64,000 nucleotides of DNA from Carposina sasakii. Its lineage: Eukaryota > Arthropoda > Insecta > Lepidoptera > Carposinidae. Under the pieces are notes generated by a model. It did no database searches. It saw nothing but the letters and a program-made list of their open reading frames with translations, and was not told the origin of the DNA. Shown here in pieces: positions 43,031 to 54,787 of the stretch (position 1 is its first letter; the number at the start of each line of letters is the position of its first letter). The position numbers and the translations under genes were made by a program. The stretch is from positions 186,001 through 250,000 of the forward strand of contig CP053168.1 in assembly GCA_014607495.2 (NCBI GenBank). Direction: 5' to 3'.

Positions 43031-44236
43031 TTTTATACAAATAAATTCGGAGTTCCCCAGGGAAGTATCCTTGGACCGTTGTTGTTTCTTTTATATATTA
43101 ACGACCTACCAGAAATAATTGAACACAAAAGTATTTTATTTACGGATGACATATCAGTAGTTGTAACCTCCAACAAAGACATACCATTTAGTGACCACGA
43201 ATTAAATATAAATAATACATTGACATCTATAATTAATTGGCTAGACAAAAATAACTTACATATAAATATTAATAAAAGCAAATTCATTAATTTTAATAGT
43301 TTAAATGATAAATTGAATATAAATTATAATGGTTAATGCCTTACAGGGGTGAATAATACATTATTTCTTGGCATCAATATAAATCAAGAACTAACCTGGA
43401 GGGAACAAATTGATACAATATGCAACAAAATCAATAGATTTACTTTTGCATTGCATAACTTAACTAAAATTGCCTCAAAACAAACGGCTATTACTGCCTA
43501 TTATGCATACATAGAATCAATTCTACGATACGGCTTAATTATATGGGGGAACGGTACAAATGTAAAGACGGTATTTATTGCACAGAAGAAATGCATAAGA
43601 GCCATTTGCGGATTGGCTCAAGATGTGTCCTGTAGACCATACTTCAGAGAGATGGGTATTCTTCCACTTCCCTGCCTCTACATATACGAAGTATGTAAAT
43701 TCGTTAAACAAAATATGAGTACCTACTTCGTTCACTCCAAGGATGTTACAAAAAGACCAAATAGATATCCTAACAAATTGGTACTCAACACTATACAGAG
43801 AACCGCTAGATTTCGGAAGAACTGTCTCTGTGTGTGCATAAAAATTTATAATAACATACCAGATCAAATTAAAGACCTGCCTATTAATAAGTTTAAAACT
43901 GTGTTGTTTCGGTGGCTTGTTCTAAGGACTTTTTACTCGATCGAAGAGTTTTATATGTGTAAAGACACTTTTTAAATGTATGTTTGCTCGGTCATGTGGT
44001 GCCTGTTTGTGTTAGACGGTGACTTGTATTTAATTGTATTTTATTTATTCGTGGATTTGACATCTGATATTAATTTTATATTATTGTACTGTGTGAACTA
44101 AAATGTCTTCACTTAATTTTAATTTTAATTTGCATGCCATATGTTTATGGCTGTATAGGATGTTTCCTGTTAACTATTTGACACCTTTTCTGTACCCTAT
44201 ACAAGAGCAAATAAACATATTCTATTCTATTCTATA
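43031..44236 (+). pseudogene. Jockey/CR1-type LINE, 3' part of ORF2 and 3' UTR
   Basis: The RT motif KFGVPQGSILGPLLFLLYIN is followed by the catalytic box, here FTDDIS where family members usually have F/YADD. INWLDKNNLHININKSKF and then LFLGININQELTWREQI follow. One in-frame TAA (43334-43336) interrupts; the remainder runs to 43975 with ILRYGLIIWG and IRAICGL words. The 3' UTR contains AATAAA at about 44211 and ends in a TATTC pentamer repeat, as in LINEs that end in short tandem repeats. It is 5'-truncated at about 43030. Confidence 0.8.
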
Positions 44237-44789
44237 ATAAAATAGTAACACGTTGACGTGTGACCACTATTTGCAGAGTTGGATTAAGTTGGTCTCCCAC
44301 CACCAACACACGTGAGGTCTTATATTAACGTTGGGTCAATATATCATTTTAGGCCAATGTTTACATCGATCATCGTAATAAAAAATCATAATAAATTATT
44401 TTTTTAAAGTATTTTTGATTGAAAATGTGATATTATACGCTGATTAAATGAACCTTTTGAAGATTATTCACTTAAAGTATGTTATTCCCTCAGAAACTTT
44501 CACTTTTCAGGACTTTTTTTACAATTTAGCACGTCTTGTCTATACCATTGTCATAAATGAACTAAATTTTGTGATCTGCGCTCGACAGTTTTGAGCATAT
44601 CATGGACGTTACGTATATTGAGAGCTATCAATTCATATAAGGTTTTATCCATGATTTCCCACAATTTCCACTTTTCATGTCTTTCCCCTTTTCCTTCCCC
44701 TCTTTAATTTAATTTAATTTCCCCTCAAAATAGGAATTTCCCTTCATTGTGGAAACACTGTTGATGACGAAAGGGACATTTTGAATTTT
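44237..44789. other. AT-rich spacer
   Basis: It lies between the LINE tail and the 107-bp repeat array. No supported gene is seen. Confidence 0.4.
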
Positions 44790-45645
44790 CAAGCGTGGAT
44801 ACTTTTGAAAAAGGGTCGGATTGACTTCAATTTCAATATCTGAGGTTCCTGGCAGTTCCCAAACACATTTCCGATATCAAAGTTAGTAAAAGTGGCCGCC
44901 ATTTTGAACTTTTTAGTTAAGGGTCGGATTGCCTTCAATTTCGATATCTGAGGTTCCTGGCAGCTCCCAAACATATTTCCGATGTCAAAAATAATAAAAG
45001 TGGCCGCCATATTGAACTTTTCAACTTTACTATTTTTGACACCGGAAATGGGTTTGGGAACTGCCAGGAACGTCGGATATCGAAATTGAAGGCAATCCGG
45101 TTCTTAACTAAAAAGTTCAAAATGGCGTCTACTTTTATTATTTTTGACATCGGAAATGTGTTTGGGAACTTCCAGGAACCTCAGATATCGATTTTGGAAG
45201 CAATCCGGCACTTAACTAAAAAGTTCAAAGTGGCTGTCACTTTTATTATTTTTGACATTGGATATGAGTTTGGGAACTGCGATGAACCTCAGATATCGAT
45301 TTTGGTAGCAATCCGGCACTTATCTAAAAAGTTCAAAATGGCGGTCACATTTATTATTTTTGACATCGGATATGAGTTTTGGAACTGTAAAGAACCTCAG
45401 ATATCAATTTTGGAAGCAATCCGACACTTAACTAAAAAGTTCAAAATGGCGGCCACTTTTACTGTTTTTGACACCGAAAATGGGTTTGGGAACTGCCAGG
45501 ATATGTCGAAATTGAAGGCAATCCGGCCCTCGACTAAAAAGTTCAAAATGGCAGCCACTTATACTATTTTTTTTATCCCGGAAATATGTTTGGGAACTGC
45601 CAAGACACTCAGATATCGAAATTGAAAGCAATCCGGCTCTTACGT
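44790..45645. repeat. About 107-bp tandem repeat array with an internal orientation switch
   Basis: Anchors such as ACTAAAAAGTTCAAAATGGC occur at about 45108, 45212, 45320, 45430 and 45533 on +, spaced 103-110 bp. To the left (44790-45020) the same unit occurs in reverse complement (GCCATTTTGAACTTTTTAGT). The orientation flips at about 45025-45035, giving about two inverted and six direct units. The array creates a spurious open frame with a repeated KKFKMAATFIIFDIG peptide. Units differ by roughly 10-20%. Confidence 0.85.
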
Positions 45646-46027
45646 TACGATTACGTTTAATTATAACGCTACGCACGCATCATCGTCTAAAATTTAGACT
45701 ACTAGTTCATTTCGACTCTAAATAGACTGTTAGTCACTTAATGAACTAGTCGACGAATTCGATTGGTTGATCGACTAGTCGACGATCGACGACGGTCTCG
45801 TTTCGTTTACGAAAAAATCGTCGACGACCCATCTCTAGTCGCAGCACTTTCCAGTCGACTCACTGACCCGAATGCATACTTGTGAGAGTACACGCTGGGT
45901 GCTGCCGAAGACATATCGATCTCCGGTCTGGAAGAGGAGTGATGTAGCGGAGCATCTATTGGATGCATGAGAGAACCACAATCGAATGCGAAATCCTAGA
46001 ACGCGATATCGAAATTTCTCACAATGA

Positions 46028-46657
46028 TTGAAATATATACATGGGCCATTGGTTGAATTTGCCCGAGACACCACCGACGGGACGTCTTCGCCACCTGCAA
46101 GGAAAATCTTAAAACTCCTTTTAACGCAAGAGGTACAGAAGGCGTTTCGGGGACTGGAACACGACCTACCTACTCTTACTCAATCGAAGCATCACCGCGC
46201 GGCATCTCTGATTCCTGAGTTCGACCCCGACAAAGAGGACTGCACCGTACAGACCTGGCTAAAGAAGATCGAACAGTTAGGAGAAATCCATGGCTGGGAT
46301 GAAAAAACAAAATCATTCCACCTCCAAGACAAGCTAAGAGGTCTAGCACGTAAGTGGTATAATCGCCTGGATGAATACAACCATTCATGGGAACAGTGGA
46401 AAGAGATGTTACTTCGCGCCTTTCCGAAGCACAGAGACATAGCCGGCATTCTCGAAGAAATGTTGAGCAGAAGAAAAATGCCAAACCAGAGTATGACTAA
46501 GTATTATCAAGAAAAAACAGCCATGTGCTCGCGCTGCAAACTTTCGAACGCCGCTACAGTTTCATGCATTATTCGCGGCCTACCCTCGGCTTTACAATCA
46601 TACGCGAGAGCCTTCCAGTGCACGCGATTTGAATTTGTAGCAGGTAGAAAAACCTAG
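46028..46657 (+). pseudogene. Gypsy-type gag fragment A
   Basis: An open 209-codon stretch without an ATG at its start carries the gag words LIPEFDPDKEDCTVQTWL, WLKKIEQLGEIHGWDEKTK, KLRGLARKWYNRL and IIRGLPSALQSYAR. It breaks off at a TAG (46655) before any zinc knuckle. Pol is absent. It is a remnant of an LTR retrotransposon; the preceding 200 bp may be part of its leader. Confidence 0.7.
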
Positions 46658-46870
46658 AGGATGTCCGATTCGTAATTAATAATAAATGTTTAATATAATT
46701 GTTATAGCTATATGTATGTATGTATAAGGTGTACCGTTGGCTGCGCCCAACGGCGGTTGTCAGTTGATTATAGGACTTGTCTATGCGAGCACGTTGGTTT
46801 TCTTTCCGCTTCCTAACCTTCAAACAAACACTGGCGACGACGGGTCTCACCACGCGTGTGCTCAAAGATC

Positions 46871-47560
46871 ATGGCAAAAGTATCCATTGGGTCCATTACC
46901 TCGTTCAACCATAAAGTGCAAGATTGGTCGATTTACAAGGATAGGCTCGAACAATGGTTTTTAGCAAACAGTTTGGAGGATGCGGACGATAAATCAAAAA
47001 TCGCGCGGTTTTATTAAGTAGTTTGTGCGAGAACACATAAATTAGTGCGTGATTTGGCTTTGCCAGCCGATGTCACATCTCTAAACTACGATGCCGTTGT
47101 GAAACTCCTAGATGATCACCTCAAATCAGTTAAGTGCGGCTTCGCTGAGAGGTTTAAGTTTCATTCCGCGACTCAACTCGTGTAGCGGACTGGGCAGCTC
47201 GAGTTCTTGGTCTTGCTGCTCATTGTGTAGGTATTCTCTGCGGCCATCTTAAATGAGACACTTCGTGACCGGTTTATCATCGGCATGCAGGCCGGTCCGG
47301 AATGGGACAAGCTCTTCACCCAATCGCTAGAGGAGCTGACGCTGAGCAAAGCGCTAGAACTTGCGGAAGCTATCAGATGTGCTAGACAAGGATCTTCTCA
47401 AGCAGCTGGAAACACAGGGGTGAATCCGTATTCGCAGGACAGGCCACTTTATCCGTACTTAAAATGGCGGCGTCATCATCAGCGCGAGCGACGGGGCCGA
47501 TGCAGCGAGACACCGTGTGCCCGGCGTGCGGATATCATATGTTACAAGCTGTACGCATAA
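46871..47560 (+). pseudogene. Gypsy-type gag fragment B
   Basis: From ATG at 46871 the frame reads MAKVSIGSITSFNHKVQDWS and LEQWFLANSLEDADDKSKIA, then TAA at about 47017. RTHKLVRDLALPADVTSLNY and KLLDDHLKSVKCGFAERFKF follow. A second piece (47285-47430) has FTQSLEELTLSKALELAEAI. This matches a different Gypsy gag type from fragment A. At least two stops and one frame change are present. About 200 bp upstream, LTR-like AATAAA and TGGCGACGACGGG sequence could be its leader; this is uncertain. Confidence 0.65.
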
Positions 47561-47911
47561 AAAATGAAATTCAATACTCTAATCGCTCAAGATATAATAA
47601 AATTTCATGGAGCATTTTATAGTAACCCGAATAAAACCTACCAAAACAATTTTATTTTGAAATTCATGAAAGTGCATACACCCAAGCGCTGAAGACGTAT
47701 AGTGGCAAATCGTAGAGAATCTACCACTTACACGAAATTTTATGTCCGTACGTACGTTAAACCATATAAGTTAATAAGAGTTTGTCAAAGAACATTTCCG
47801 AAGATTTTTGGTGTTGGAATTCATACCCTTCGTAATATTTCTAAAAGATTCCTGTTAGAAGACAAAACACCATAAGAAAATAGAGGTATTTTCCCCTTCG
47901 TATTCTTCCAC
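47561..47911. other. Spacer between gag fragment B and the DUF7869-like pseudogene
   Basis: It is AT-rich with no supported coding frame. It contains a short GTACGTACGT stretch near 47747. Confidence 0.35.
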
Positions 47912-47980
47912 TTTACATTTTCTCTTTTCGCAATGTTCTTACTTGAAACCCTGTAACATTGCGAAAAGAGAAAATGTAAA
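47912..47980. repeat. Perfect 26-bp inverted repeat (hairpin)
   Basis: TTTACATTTTCTCTTTTCGC... at 47912-47937 is the exact reverse complement of 47955-47980, with a 17-nt loop. The right arm runs into the DUF7869-like coding sequence (47981 onward), so the palindrome was probably made from element sequence. Confidence 0.85.
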
Positions 47981-49965
47981 GCGGTTCATTGAGTCATTTA
48001 AGAGCATTGAGTCACACTACTGTAGATCAGCGACATCAGAAAGAAAGTATGTATCATCTGATTGAAATATTCGTAAAATGTGGAGAATATATCAAGAGAA
48101 ACAAGAGGATGAAAATCTCAAAGTAAAACATTGTTTTTTTTCGAAAGATTTTTAATACATAACATTGGATTCAAAACGCCAAGAGTAGATGTGTGTTCCA
48201 AATGCACGGAGCTGGCCGAAAAATTAAAAACTGCGCAAAATCAAGAGACAGTTCAAGCGATAAGTTTATTGCGGGTCCACAAATTAAAAGCCATATATTT
48301 TATACTTTTTTACGGAATATGATGAGAATACGTTTTCAATATCATTCGATTGTCAGAAAAATCAAGTATTACCCAAAGTGGCTGACCAATCTGCATATTT
48401 ACAATTACAATTTTACCATTGTGATTGGGACCAGTACTAGCAAATTTCCAAAGGAAAATATCAGAATATATGCGTGGACTGAGAATGTCCATGCTAAATC
48501 ATCGAACGAGATTGCATCAGCAGGTTTCGATTTACTGCCACAGACTGATTTTACTAACAAAAACAAGCTGCGAATGTTGGCAGACGGATGTGGTTCGCAG
48601 AACAAAAGTAGTACAATGATTGCCATGGTCGCTTACTGACTAACAAATTGTACTCCACGGAATGTTAAGACTATTGAACTCATATTTCCAGTTCCCGGAC
48701 ACTCATTCATGCCGGCCGGTCGTATTTTTGGACATATCGAAAAAGAAGTCAAAAATAGACATTTATAAACGTTACGGCATTGTTCGCAAATTATGGGAAG
48801 ACCGTGTGGTGAAAAATTGGAAGGCCTATGCTAATGAAACAATGAAGCCTCCAAGTGCATACCACTTTAAATTATAAATATTTAAATATTTAGATTTCAA
48901 AACTAGGCAGCGTACACCTGACTACGTTAGTCGATGTAAGCGTTACCACTTCTTACCCCTAGAATATAGGCGACGAGTGAATGATATATGTTATCTGGCT
49001 AATGTGGCTAGTAGTAGAGTCGACTCAGCTGAGATCCTGTCCAAAATATATGTCAAGGCGAATCTATGCAGATTTAGGCGTCGCCCAGTGTTGAGTGTGC
49101 CGATAGCGGGAACCAACTATCGAGACGATTCGTTCTTGCTGCGAGCTTGCCGAGAGTTCAACAAACTCACTGTTGATGTGGACTTATTCTGTACCAGTCC
49201 GACATCGATACGTCATTTAATGAATGCAGACTACTTTAAATCGTAAAGCTATATAAAATTAATAAATATATACATACACATATAATTATATTCAGATGAT
49301 AAATTTGGTGGCATTAAATAAGTATTAAATAAGTATAAATTTCCTAAATTTTATTTTGTTCTCTTCACCGGGGATGTGATAGGTCTAATACCTAACCTTT
49401 TGCGCTTGAGTGTCTTTCTTTTCTGTGTATCCTGACAAATTAATCCACATTTAGTTCTTTTCGTATATTATTTGCAATTTTTATATGTCTGGCACTGTAT
49501 CTTACTGTACCGACTTAATTTATGTATTCCACTGCACCAACTAATGTTATTAAAGCTATCTGTGGGGACTTATTATTAGCATAGTTCTAAGTTATAGATA
49601 TTGTTTATATGTTATATAAATTTCGCTGTTAGTCCTCCTAAAATAACAATAAATAAATAAAATAAATAAATAAAATTTGCCGATTGCAAGATGTATCTAG
49701 AGTCAAAAACAAGCCGGGGCGTTTTCTTCTTAGAGGAGAAATCCATTATAAAAGTGATACTGGAGTTGCTAAGAGCATAATTAAATGAGGTGTATCTACA
49801 ACTTCAGAGATCGGTGTGAAAGACGTATCACCATTTCAATCAAGCGTATCTGCTTTAAAACTTCTTTTTTATATAAATGTCTTGGAAAACAGTATTCCGG
49901 GAGAACCTGAAAGTCAAGATCGCTGTGAATACCTGGAAGAAGTTGGACTATCTATTTCATTTTGA
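47981..49965 (+). pseudogene. DUF7869-like element protein, second copy, broken and split by a LINE
   Basis: Words in order across shifting frames are SHYCRSATSERKYVSSDLNI, MWRIYQEKQEDENLKV, PRVDVCSKCTELAEKLK, RIYAWTENVHAKSSNEIASA, RMLADGCGSQNKSSTMIAMV, ELIFPVPGHSFMPADR and PPSAYHFKL. After the LINE at 48901-49677 it resumes with ADCKMYLESKTSRGVFLLR and SALKLLFYINVLENSIPGE. The GSQNKS and GHSFMPADRIFGHIEK motifs parallel CPGQNRN and GHTYMPVDSVHAVIE in the left-edge gene. Several frameshifts and stops are present. Confidence 0.65.
48901..49677 (+). mobile_element. Jockey-type LINE 3' end inserted in the DUF7869-like pseudogene
   Basis: The frame reads RRRVNDICYLANVASSRVD, SVPIAGTNYRDDSFLLRACR and EFNKLTVDVDLF, the C-terminus of Jockey-like ORF2 proteins, to a TAA at 49244-49246. 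A roughly 430-bp 3' UTR ends in an (AAATAAAT)n tail at about 49650-49677. The host pseudogene sequence continues on both sides. Confidence 0.75.
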
Positions 49966-50511
49966 TTTTCTATGTACTTATTTCAAAGATTAAAATATAA
50001 CTCTTCGTAAAGTAAATAGTTTTTTTTTATATCTAGGAATCCATTTAAAACGAGTAATAAGTGCGTAGAAGCAAAATTGCTTAGTTCTTTAACTTTAATA
50101 ATATTGCAACCTTGCTTGACAAAAATTTGATCTTTTTCAAAAAATTAAGCTTATCACAGTAAGGAAATCTGAATCGTGAGTATAAACCATCGATTGCATA
50201 ACACCATCCATATTATTAACAACAGATGCAAAACCGCTTCCATCCAGTAATGTCAAATGCAAAACCGTTTCTATCCAGTAATGTTAAATGCAAAATCGCC
50301 TCTATCTACTTATTACATGCAAAATGGCCTCTATACAGATTTTAATGTCTTTTTTTATAAGTTTGCACTTTATGAATAACTCAGGTAATAATTTGAATTG
50401 AATATAATATTGATTTGCCATGGCATATAATTTAATAATTAAATTTTCGCATAAAATAATTAGAAAATAGGGTAGATAAGGAAGATGCATAGGCATGCGC
50501 ATATAAACAGG
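49966..50511. repeat. Spacer with a short ATGCAAAACCGCTTC repeat
   Basis: It is mostly AT-rich. At about 50221-50340, four imperfect ~28-33-bp units of the form ATGCAAAACCGCTTCCATCC follow one another. Nothing else is supported. Confidence 0.55.
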
Positions 50512-50792
50512 TGTTGGAAATATCACCAACATTAAGTGTATTCGCATCACTAGACTGTCAATTGCATTGACAGCTGTCAAACTAGGTAGGTAGGTACCTA
50601 TATAAATGTCGACCGCTCGTGGCTCGGTCTTGTCCATCTGTGTCAGTCATACTGTACGCTAGTTAGTAATAGAAAACTTAAACTCCACACGCGAGTGTAT
50701 TGTATTTTTGTGCTCGTTCCTTAATATAACTGACAATAAACCCTTGTTATCTGAATACCATCTTTTCCTCAAGAACAATAATCATACCTACA
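50512..50792 (+). repeat. Probable LTR (solo or 5'), 281 bp
   Basis: It starts TGTTGGAAATATCACC and ends CATACCTACA (TG...CA type). It contains a TATATAAAT box near 50599 and AATAAA near 50735. A short ATG-initiated frame (50872-51009, MTPPSSIVIRGTADRI) follows, as after a 5' LTR leader, but it carries no known Gag motif. No matching second copy was found. Confidence 0.5.
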
Positions 50793-51255
50793 GTCCACTA
50801 AAAATAACTGAGAAGTGCTGGTACACAACTGCACAACAGGGTTACGGGAATAAGGGAACCAAAATCTCGCAATGACTCCGCCGTCAAGTATAGTTATCCG
50901 CGGTACGGCCGACAGGATTATAATCCGGGGTAACGGGGAGATAGTGACAATACCGGACCCAAACCCAACACCACCATGGGAGGGTGCTATCCCGGTAAAG
51001 ACGGGGTGACACTCTGGGCGACAGATTGGGGGATAAGCGAGGACTCCTACGGGGAGTATCTGGAAGATAAAGGAACAGGCGAAAAAATAAGCTTAGACCG
51101 AAACCGGGAAGATAGTCGCCGCCGGGAATAAAGTAGGTTCGCAGTATTATTTTAAGGAAACCAGCCGGCACTTGACGAACGTAGGCAGGGGGGTTTTTTG
51201 TACGTTCATGAGTATTAACAAGTGATTTTTTCAAATACGAAAAAATCTCCGCACC

Positions 51256-52170
51256 GAGGGGGAGAATGTGACGTCGATGGCAGCCAGCCACGATCACGCG
51301 ACCGAGGGGAGAGCCCGAGGGGACGCAACACCGCCCGCACACCGTGCGCGCCGCCTGCCACCGACCGCCGCCAACGAAGAAATAAAACTAATTGGAAAAG
51401 CGCCGCATTCACGTTCGGTAGCTTGTGCCTTCTGCACGTCCCGCGTCAGCCACCCACGTCCTGACATTTTGCGTTAAGCTCTCGTCGTCTAGTTGTCATG
51501 GAATAAATCGTGTCAGCATCGTGAGACCACCAGACTAAGACCTGAGCGGGACGTTTTCGCCGATACGGGTCACCCACGCCGGAGGTGAATTCCCGATTTC
51601 CCACGTCCTCGGATTTTACCGTTAAGTTCACGTCGTCTGGTTGTCAGCTGAACCTTTGATTCGGGAATAAATCGTGTCAGGATCGCCAGACCAAGACCTG
51701 AACAGGACGTTCCCGCCCGCGCCGCTCTTTCAACCCGCGTCCGCGCCTTTACGTTACCGCTGTTCCGCTCGCGCCGCGACCGAGCACGCCAGTTTTTTTC
51801 CAGGGGGAAGTCCTATACTTTCCCAAGTTAAGTGTAGTACCTATTGTGAATATATAAGTGAATGTAAATAAGTGATAATGATTATAACTCTTTAGCCTGC
51901 CTTCAGCAATCGTTGTTAAGTCCGGCCTTCAGCCTTTTATCTTTATTTAAATTATATGTTTGGTTTGTACTTAATGTAAATGTAGTATGCCTTAAAGTAA
52001 GTAGTTTTAAGTTTTGAGCAAACTATGTTCTATTATGGTTATACCTTCTCATGTAATGGAAGAGCGGAGTTTCCTGACACAAGCAAAAATTTTACTTAAT
52101 AGGAAGCCCCAACCTTTTTCGATTGTTAACCATATGCTTTTAACCAAATAAACTTTTTCATTTTTTTTTT
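51256..52170 (+). repeat. LTR-like region after a polypurine tract
   Basis: GAGGGGGAGAA (51256-51266) directly precedes TGTGACGTCGATGGCAG, the classical polypurine/LTR boundary of Gypsy-type elements. Downstream, a module with AATAAATCGTGTCAGSATCG and AAGACCTGARCRGGACGTT occurs twice (about 51465-51555 and 51625-51715). The right limit is unclear and is set at the T run near 52165. No pol sequence lies upstream, so it would be a remnant. Confidence 0.45.
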
Positions 52171-53280
52171 TTTTTCATTTTCAATGTAATGCAGGAATCA
52201 CAGTGGCGAGAATGAGTGGTGGGCTTCGGAACAGCCAGGATCAACAGAGGCGACCAGAGAAATAAAGTAAGTTGTAAATGCAGCATGAGGGCCTCCATAT
52301 GCCTAACGGTGGGACACCTATTGACTACAGAAAAAACCATGACAAACAAAAAGATTACAAGTGGACAAATAAAATATGACAAAAAACAGGGCTCTGTTAC
52401 TGAATGAAGTCATAGCGCGGAATATATGCAACGAAGTATGTTTGGCTTTTTAGTCAGGCCTTGGCTTTTTTCACATAACATGGACAAAATAAAGTAGAAA
52501 CTACTATAGCGTACATAACTAGGTACTAGTGAGAAAAATCCGACAATGCCTCGCCGCCAGAGCCCGTATCGGCGATCTTTTTTGACAGCTCATAGTAGTG
52601 TTGCCGATCGATGCATCAATGATGATGATCGATCGATCTGCACAGAAAGAGATGCAGCGGATGTATTTTTGTGAAGCCCTGCGATGGCAAAGATAGGTAA
52701 ACATATAATTGGGGAACATAGGCAACACATCCACTTGAAGCAAATACCTACCGCGACTTTGTGCTAGCCAACGCATTTAACTTAATTAGTTAGACAGAGA
52801 AAGCTAGCCCAAAGATAAAGACTAGCTATCCTTGTCCGATTGACTTTGTTAGACAAAGATAGCTAGCCGTATGTCACGATAGGTATTGACTTAGTAGGAT
52901 TATGGAGTATCCACAAGATTTTGAAGGAAAAGGTGTAAGTGACCGTGATCTTTGCAAGTAACAGCCAGGCAAATATTGATTTGACACACTCATGCTATCA
53001 ACATTTGAGGATATTCCTCTCCCTTGATCCTTAAAAAATTCCTTTATCTATGTTTTAAATGTAACTGATAAAGACGCTCAATCAAAGTAAAAACAAACTA
53101 CCGGAGCCTACAATATTTGAGGATTGCCCTCGACTTCTCCAGGACCCCATTATCAGATCCTGACATCCCGAATATGGGACCAACAACTGGAGGTAGGTAT
53201 ACCATGACGAATTAAAAAAAACTGTTCATAGATGACAGTATTCTGAAGTATAACACACATTTAAAAAAACGTTCCACCGT
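52171..53280. other. Repeat-derived spacer
   Basis: It contains a degenerate GGCCTCCATATGCCTAACGG / GTGGGACACCTAT block (about 52285-52325) of a type common at lepidopteran LINE 3' ends, seen again at 54635-54665. A small imperfect hairpin with CTAGCTATCYTTGTC arms lies at about 52829-52868. No gene is supported. Confidence 0.45.
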
Positions 53281-53393
53281 TTCTCGGCCATGTTACTAGT
53301 GGACGCCCGCGACTTCGTCTGCATGGACTGCAGAAAAAACAAATATCAAAATTATCCGGGATAAAAAGTAGCCGTCCTTTCTCAGGCTCTAGG

Positions 53394-54139
53394 GCAGCGG
53401 TCGTCACACTTTACCGACCAAGGGCCGCACATGACAATGTGAGTGCCAGCACCGGGCCGCAGACTAAGTAAAAGCGCTTCACGATCGTTTGCACACTTAT
53501 ACATATCTAGGGTTGCCAGGTTGAAAACCCTAAAAGCCGGAAAGACCAGCCTGTTTGGCCGGACATTTGGGTAAAAAGCCGGACACCTTACTTTATTTAG
53601 GATTTTGTCTTTTCCTTTCTTTTCATTCCAAGAATCTGTGGAGTTTACGAAAATAGTGACAATCAGCTTAATAGGTAGAATAAAAGCGCGAGCAGAACGA
53701 GCGCGAAATTTTTTCTCATATTTAGCATGTAACTCACATAACTTGCTTATTACCTACTTCATAAACTATACAGGGAATGTGTGACCATTGCTAAAGCATT
53801 AGCATGTTTAATTTAACAAGCTAATGCTTTAGCAATGGTCACACATTCCCTGTATAGTGTGAGTTACGTGCTAAATATGAGGAAAAATCATTTATGTACA
53901 AGTTACATGTAGATTTATCTACATGTAACTTGTACATAAGTGATTTTTTCAAACGTCAGATAGCTTATCAGAAGAATAAAGTTGATGCTGTCTTTCTCTC
54001 AAACTTGGTGAAGATGGAGACGGCATCAATTTTACTCTTCAGATAGGTTCTCTGATGTTCGGAAAAATCGGCCCTTAATCTAATTATTTTGTCGCGGGCC
54101 GCACAAATAACGGCAGCGGGCCGCACTTTGACGACCAAG
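53394..54139. mobile_element. hAT-type non-autonomous element
   Basis: The left end CAGCGGTCGTCA and right end (inward CTTGGTCGTCAAAGTGCGG) share the GGTCGTCA core, and GGGCCGCAC segments occur inside both ends. GCTCTAGG (53386-53393) and GCTCTAAA (54140-54147) are an 8-bp target duplication with two differences. It has no convincing transposase and contains the long palindromes at 53714-53948. Confidence 0.65.
53714..53948. repeat. Two adjacent long palindromes with short loops
   Basis: Palindrome 1 has 44-nt arms (53765-53808 and 53815-53858), one mismatch and a 6-nt loop. An outer arm pair (about 53707-53738 with 53857-53886) extends it around a 27-nt bulge. Palindrome 2 has 32-nt arms (53883-53914 and 53917-53948), one mismatch and a 2-nt loop. 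They would fold as strong hairpins. Confidence 0.85.
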
Positions 54140-54147
54140 GCTCTAAA

Positions 54148-54787
54148 GACTATCTGTGTACCAAACGTCATTTAAATCGGTTCAGTTTTGGATTGAAGCG
54201 AGACAGACAGAGTTACTTCCACATTTGAGGCGCTGAGAACATATCCCACAAAAATTCAATACTTACGTTATTTTATTAATGGCTTGTAAATAGCAACTCT
54301 GAACTATACCCTCAAAATTGGCAAGAAGTGGGACCATGTGGTTCTATCGGCCCTTGGTACTCTGCCTACCCCGTAAGGGATAAAGGCGTGATTATATGTA
54401 TGTATGCTGTAAATAGCATTTACTTCAAAAGAAAAGTGGATTAACCAACCTTCGCACTTATTCCTAAAGATGGTGCTGTCACATGGTATTTATGCACCAT
54501 TGAAAATAAATATGTACTTAAGTTAGTTAAGAAAAATGGGCCATGTACCCACCTGTTGCTTTAGGGTTGATCCACTTATGCTCTCATCAACGACTCAGTT
54601 ATAATATTAGTAAGGATTGTGGATGCTGCATAGGGAGGCCTATGCCCAGCGGTGGGACACCTAATGGCTACATAAAAAATGTAAGCCCCTTTAAACTATG
54701 TAAGTCATGAATTTTATTATTACATCTTACCTAAGTTATTCTCACAAATATTCATTATACACACTTATAATTATTTTATGTAGTAAT
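54148..54787. other. Repeat-derived spacer
   Basis: It includes a block near 54295-54405 (CTATACCCTCAAAATTGGCA ... CCCCGTAAGGGATAAAGGCG) that recurs at about 61408-61500, and the GGCCTATGCCCAGCGGTGGG block near 54635. Both are familiar lepidopteran LINE-tail repeats. No gene is seen. Confidence 0.5.

Larger units (their letters stand above)
53282..54240 (+). repeat. LINE 3'-end repeat split by a hAT-type MITE
   Basis: The left part (GACGCCCGCGACTTCGTCTG ... CCGGGATAAAAAGTAGCC, to 53393) and right part (CTCTAAAGACTATCTGTGTA ... GACAGACAGAGTTAC, from 54140) are halves of one common lepidopteran repeat tail. The MITE at 53394-54139 separates them. Confidence 0.6.

Noticed and set aside
45086..45625. 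A 179-codon open frame with a repeated KKFKMAATFIIFDIG peptide
   Set aside because: It is created by the 107-bp repeat; its period is close to but not always a multiple of three, neighbouring units are in the opposite orientation and no start context or domain supports a gene.
50221..50340. Regular short repeats resembling a CRISPR array
   Set aside because: Units are imperfect and contiguous with no spacers, and the genome is eukaryotic.
52519..52776. Minus-strand frame of 85 codons
   Set aside because: No conserved motif; it runs through repeat-derived spacer.
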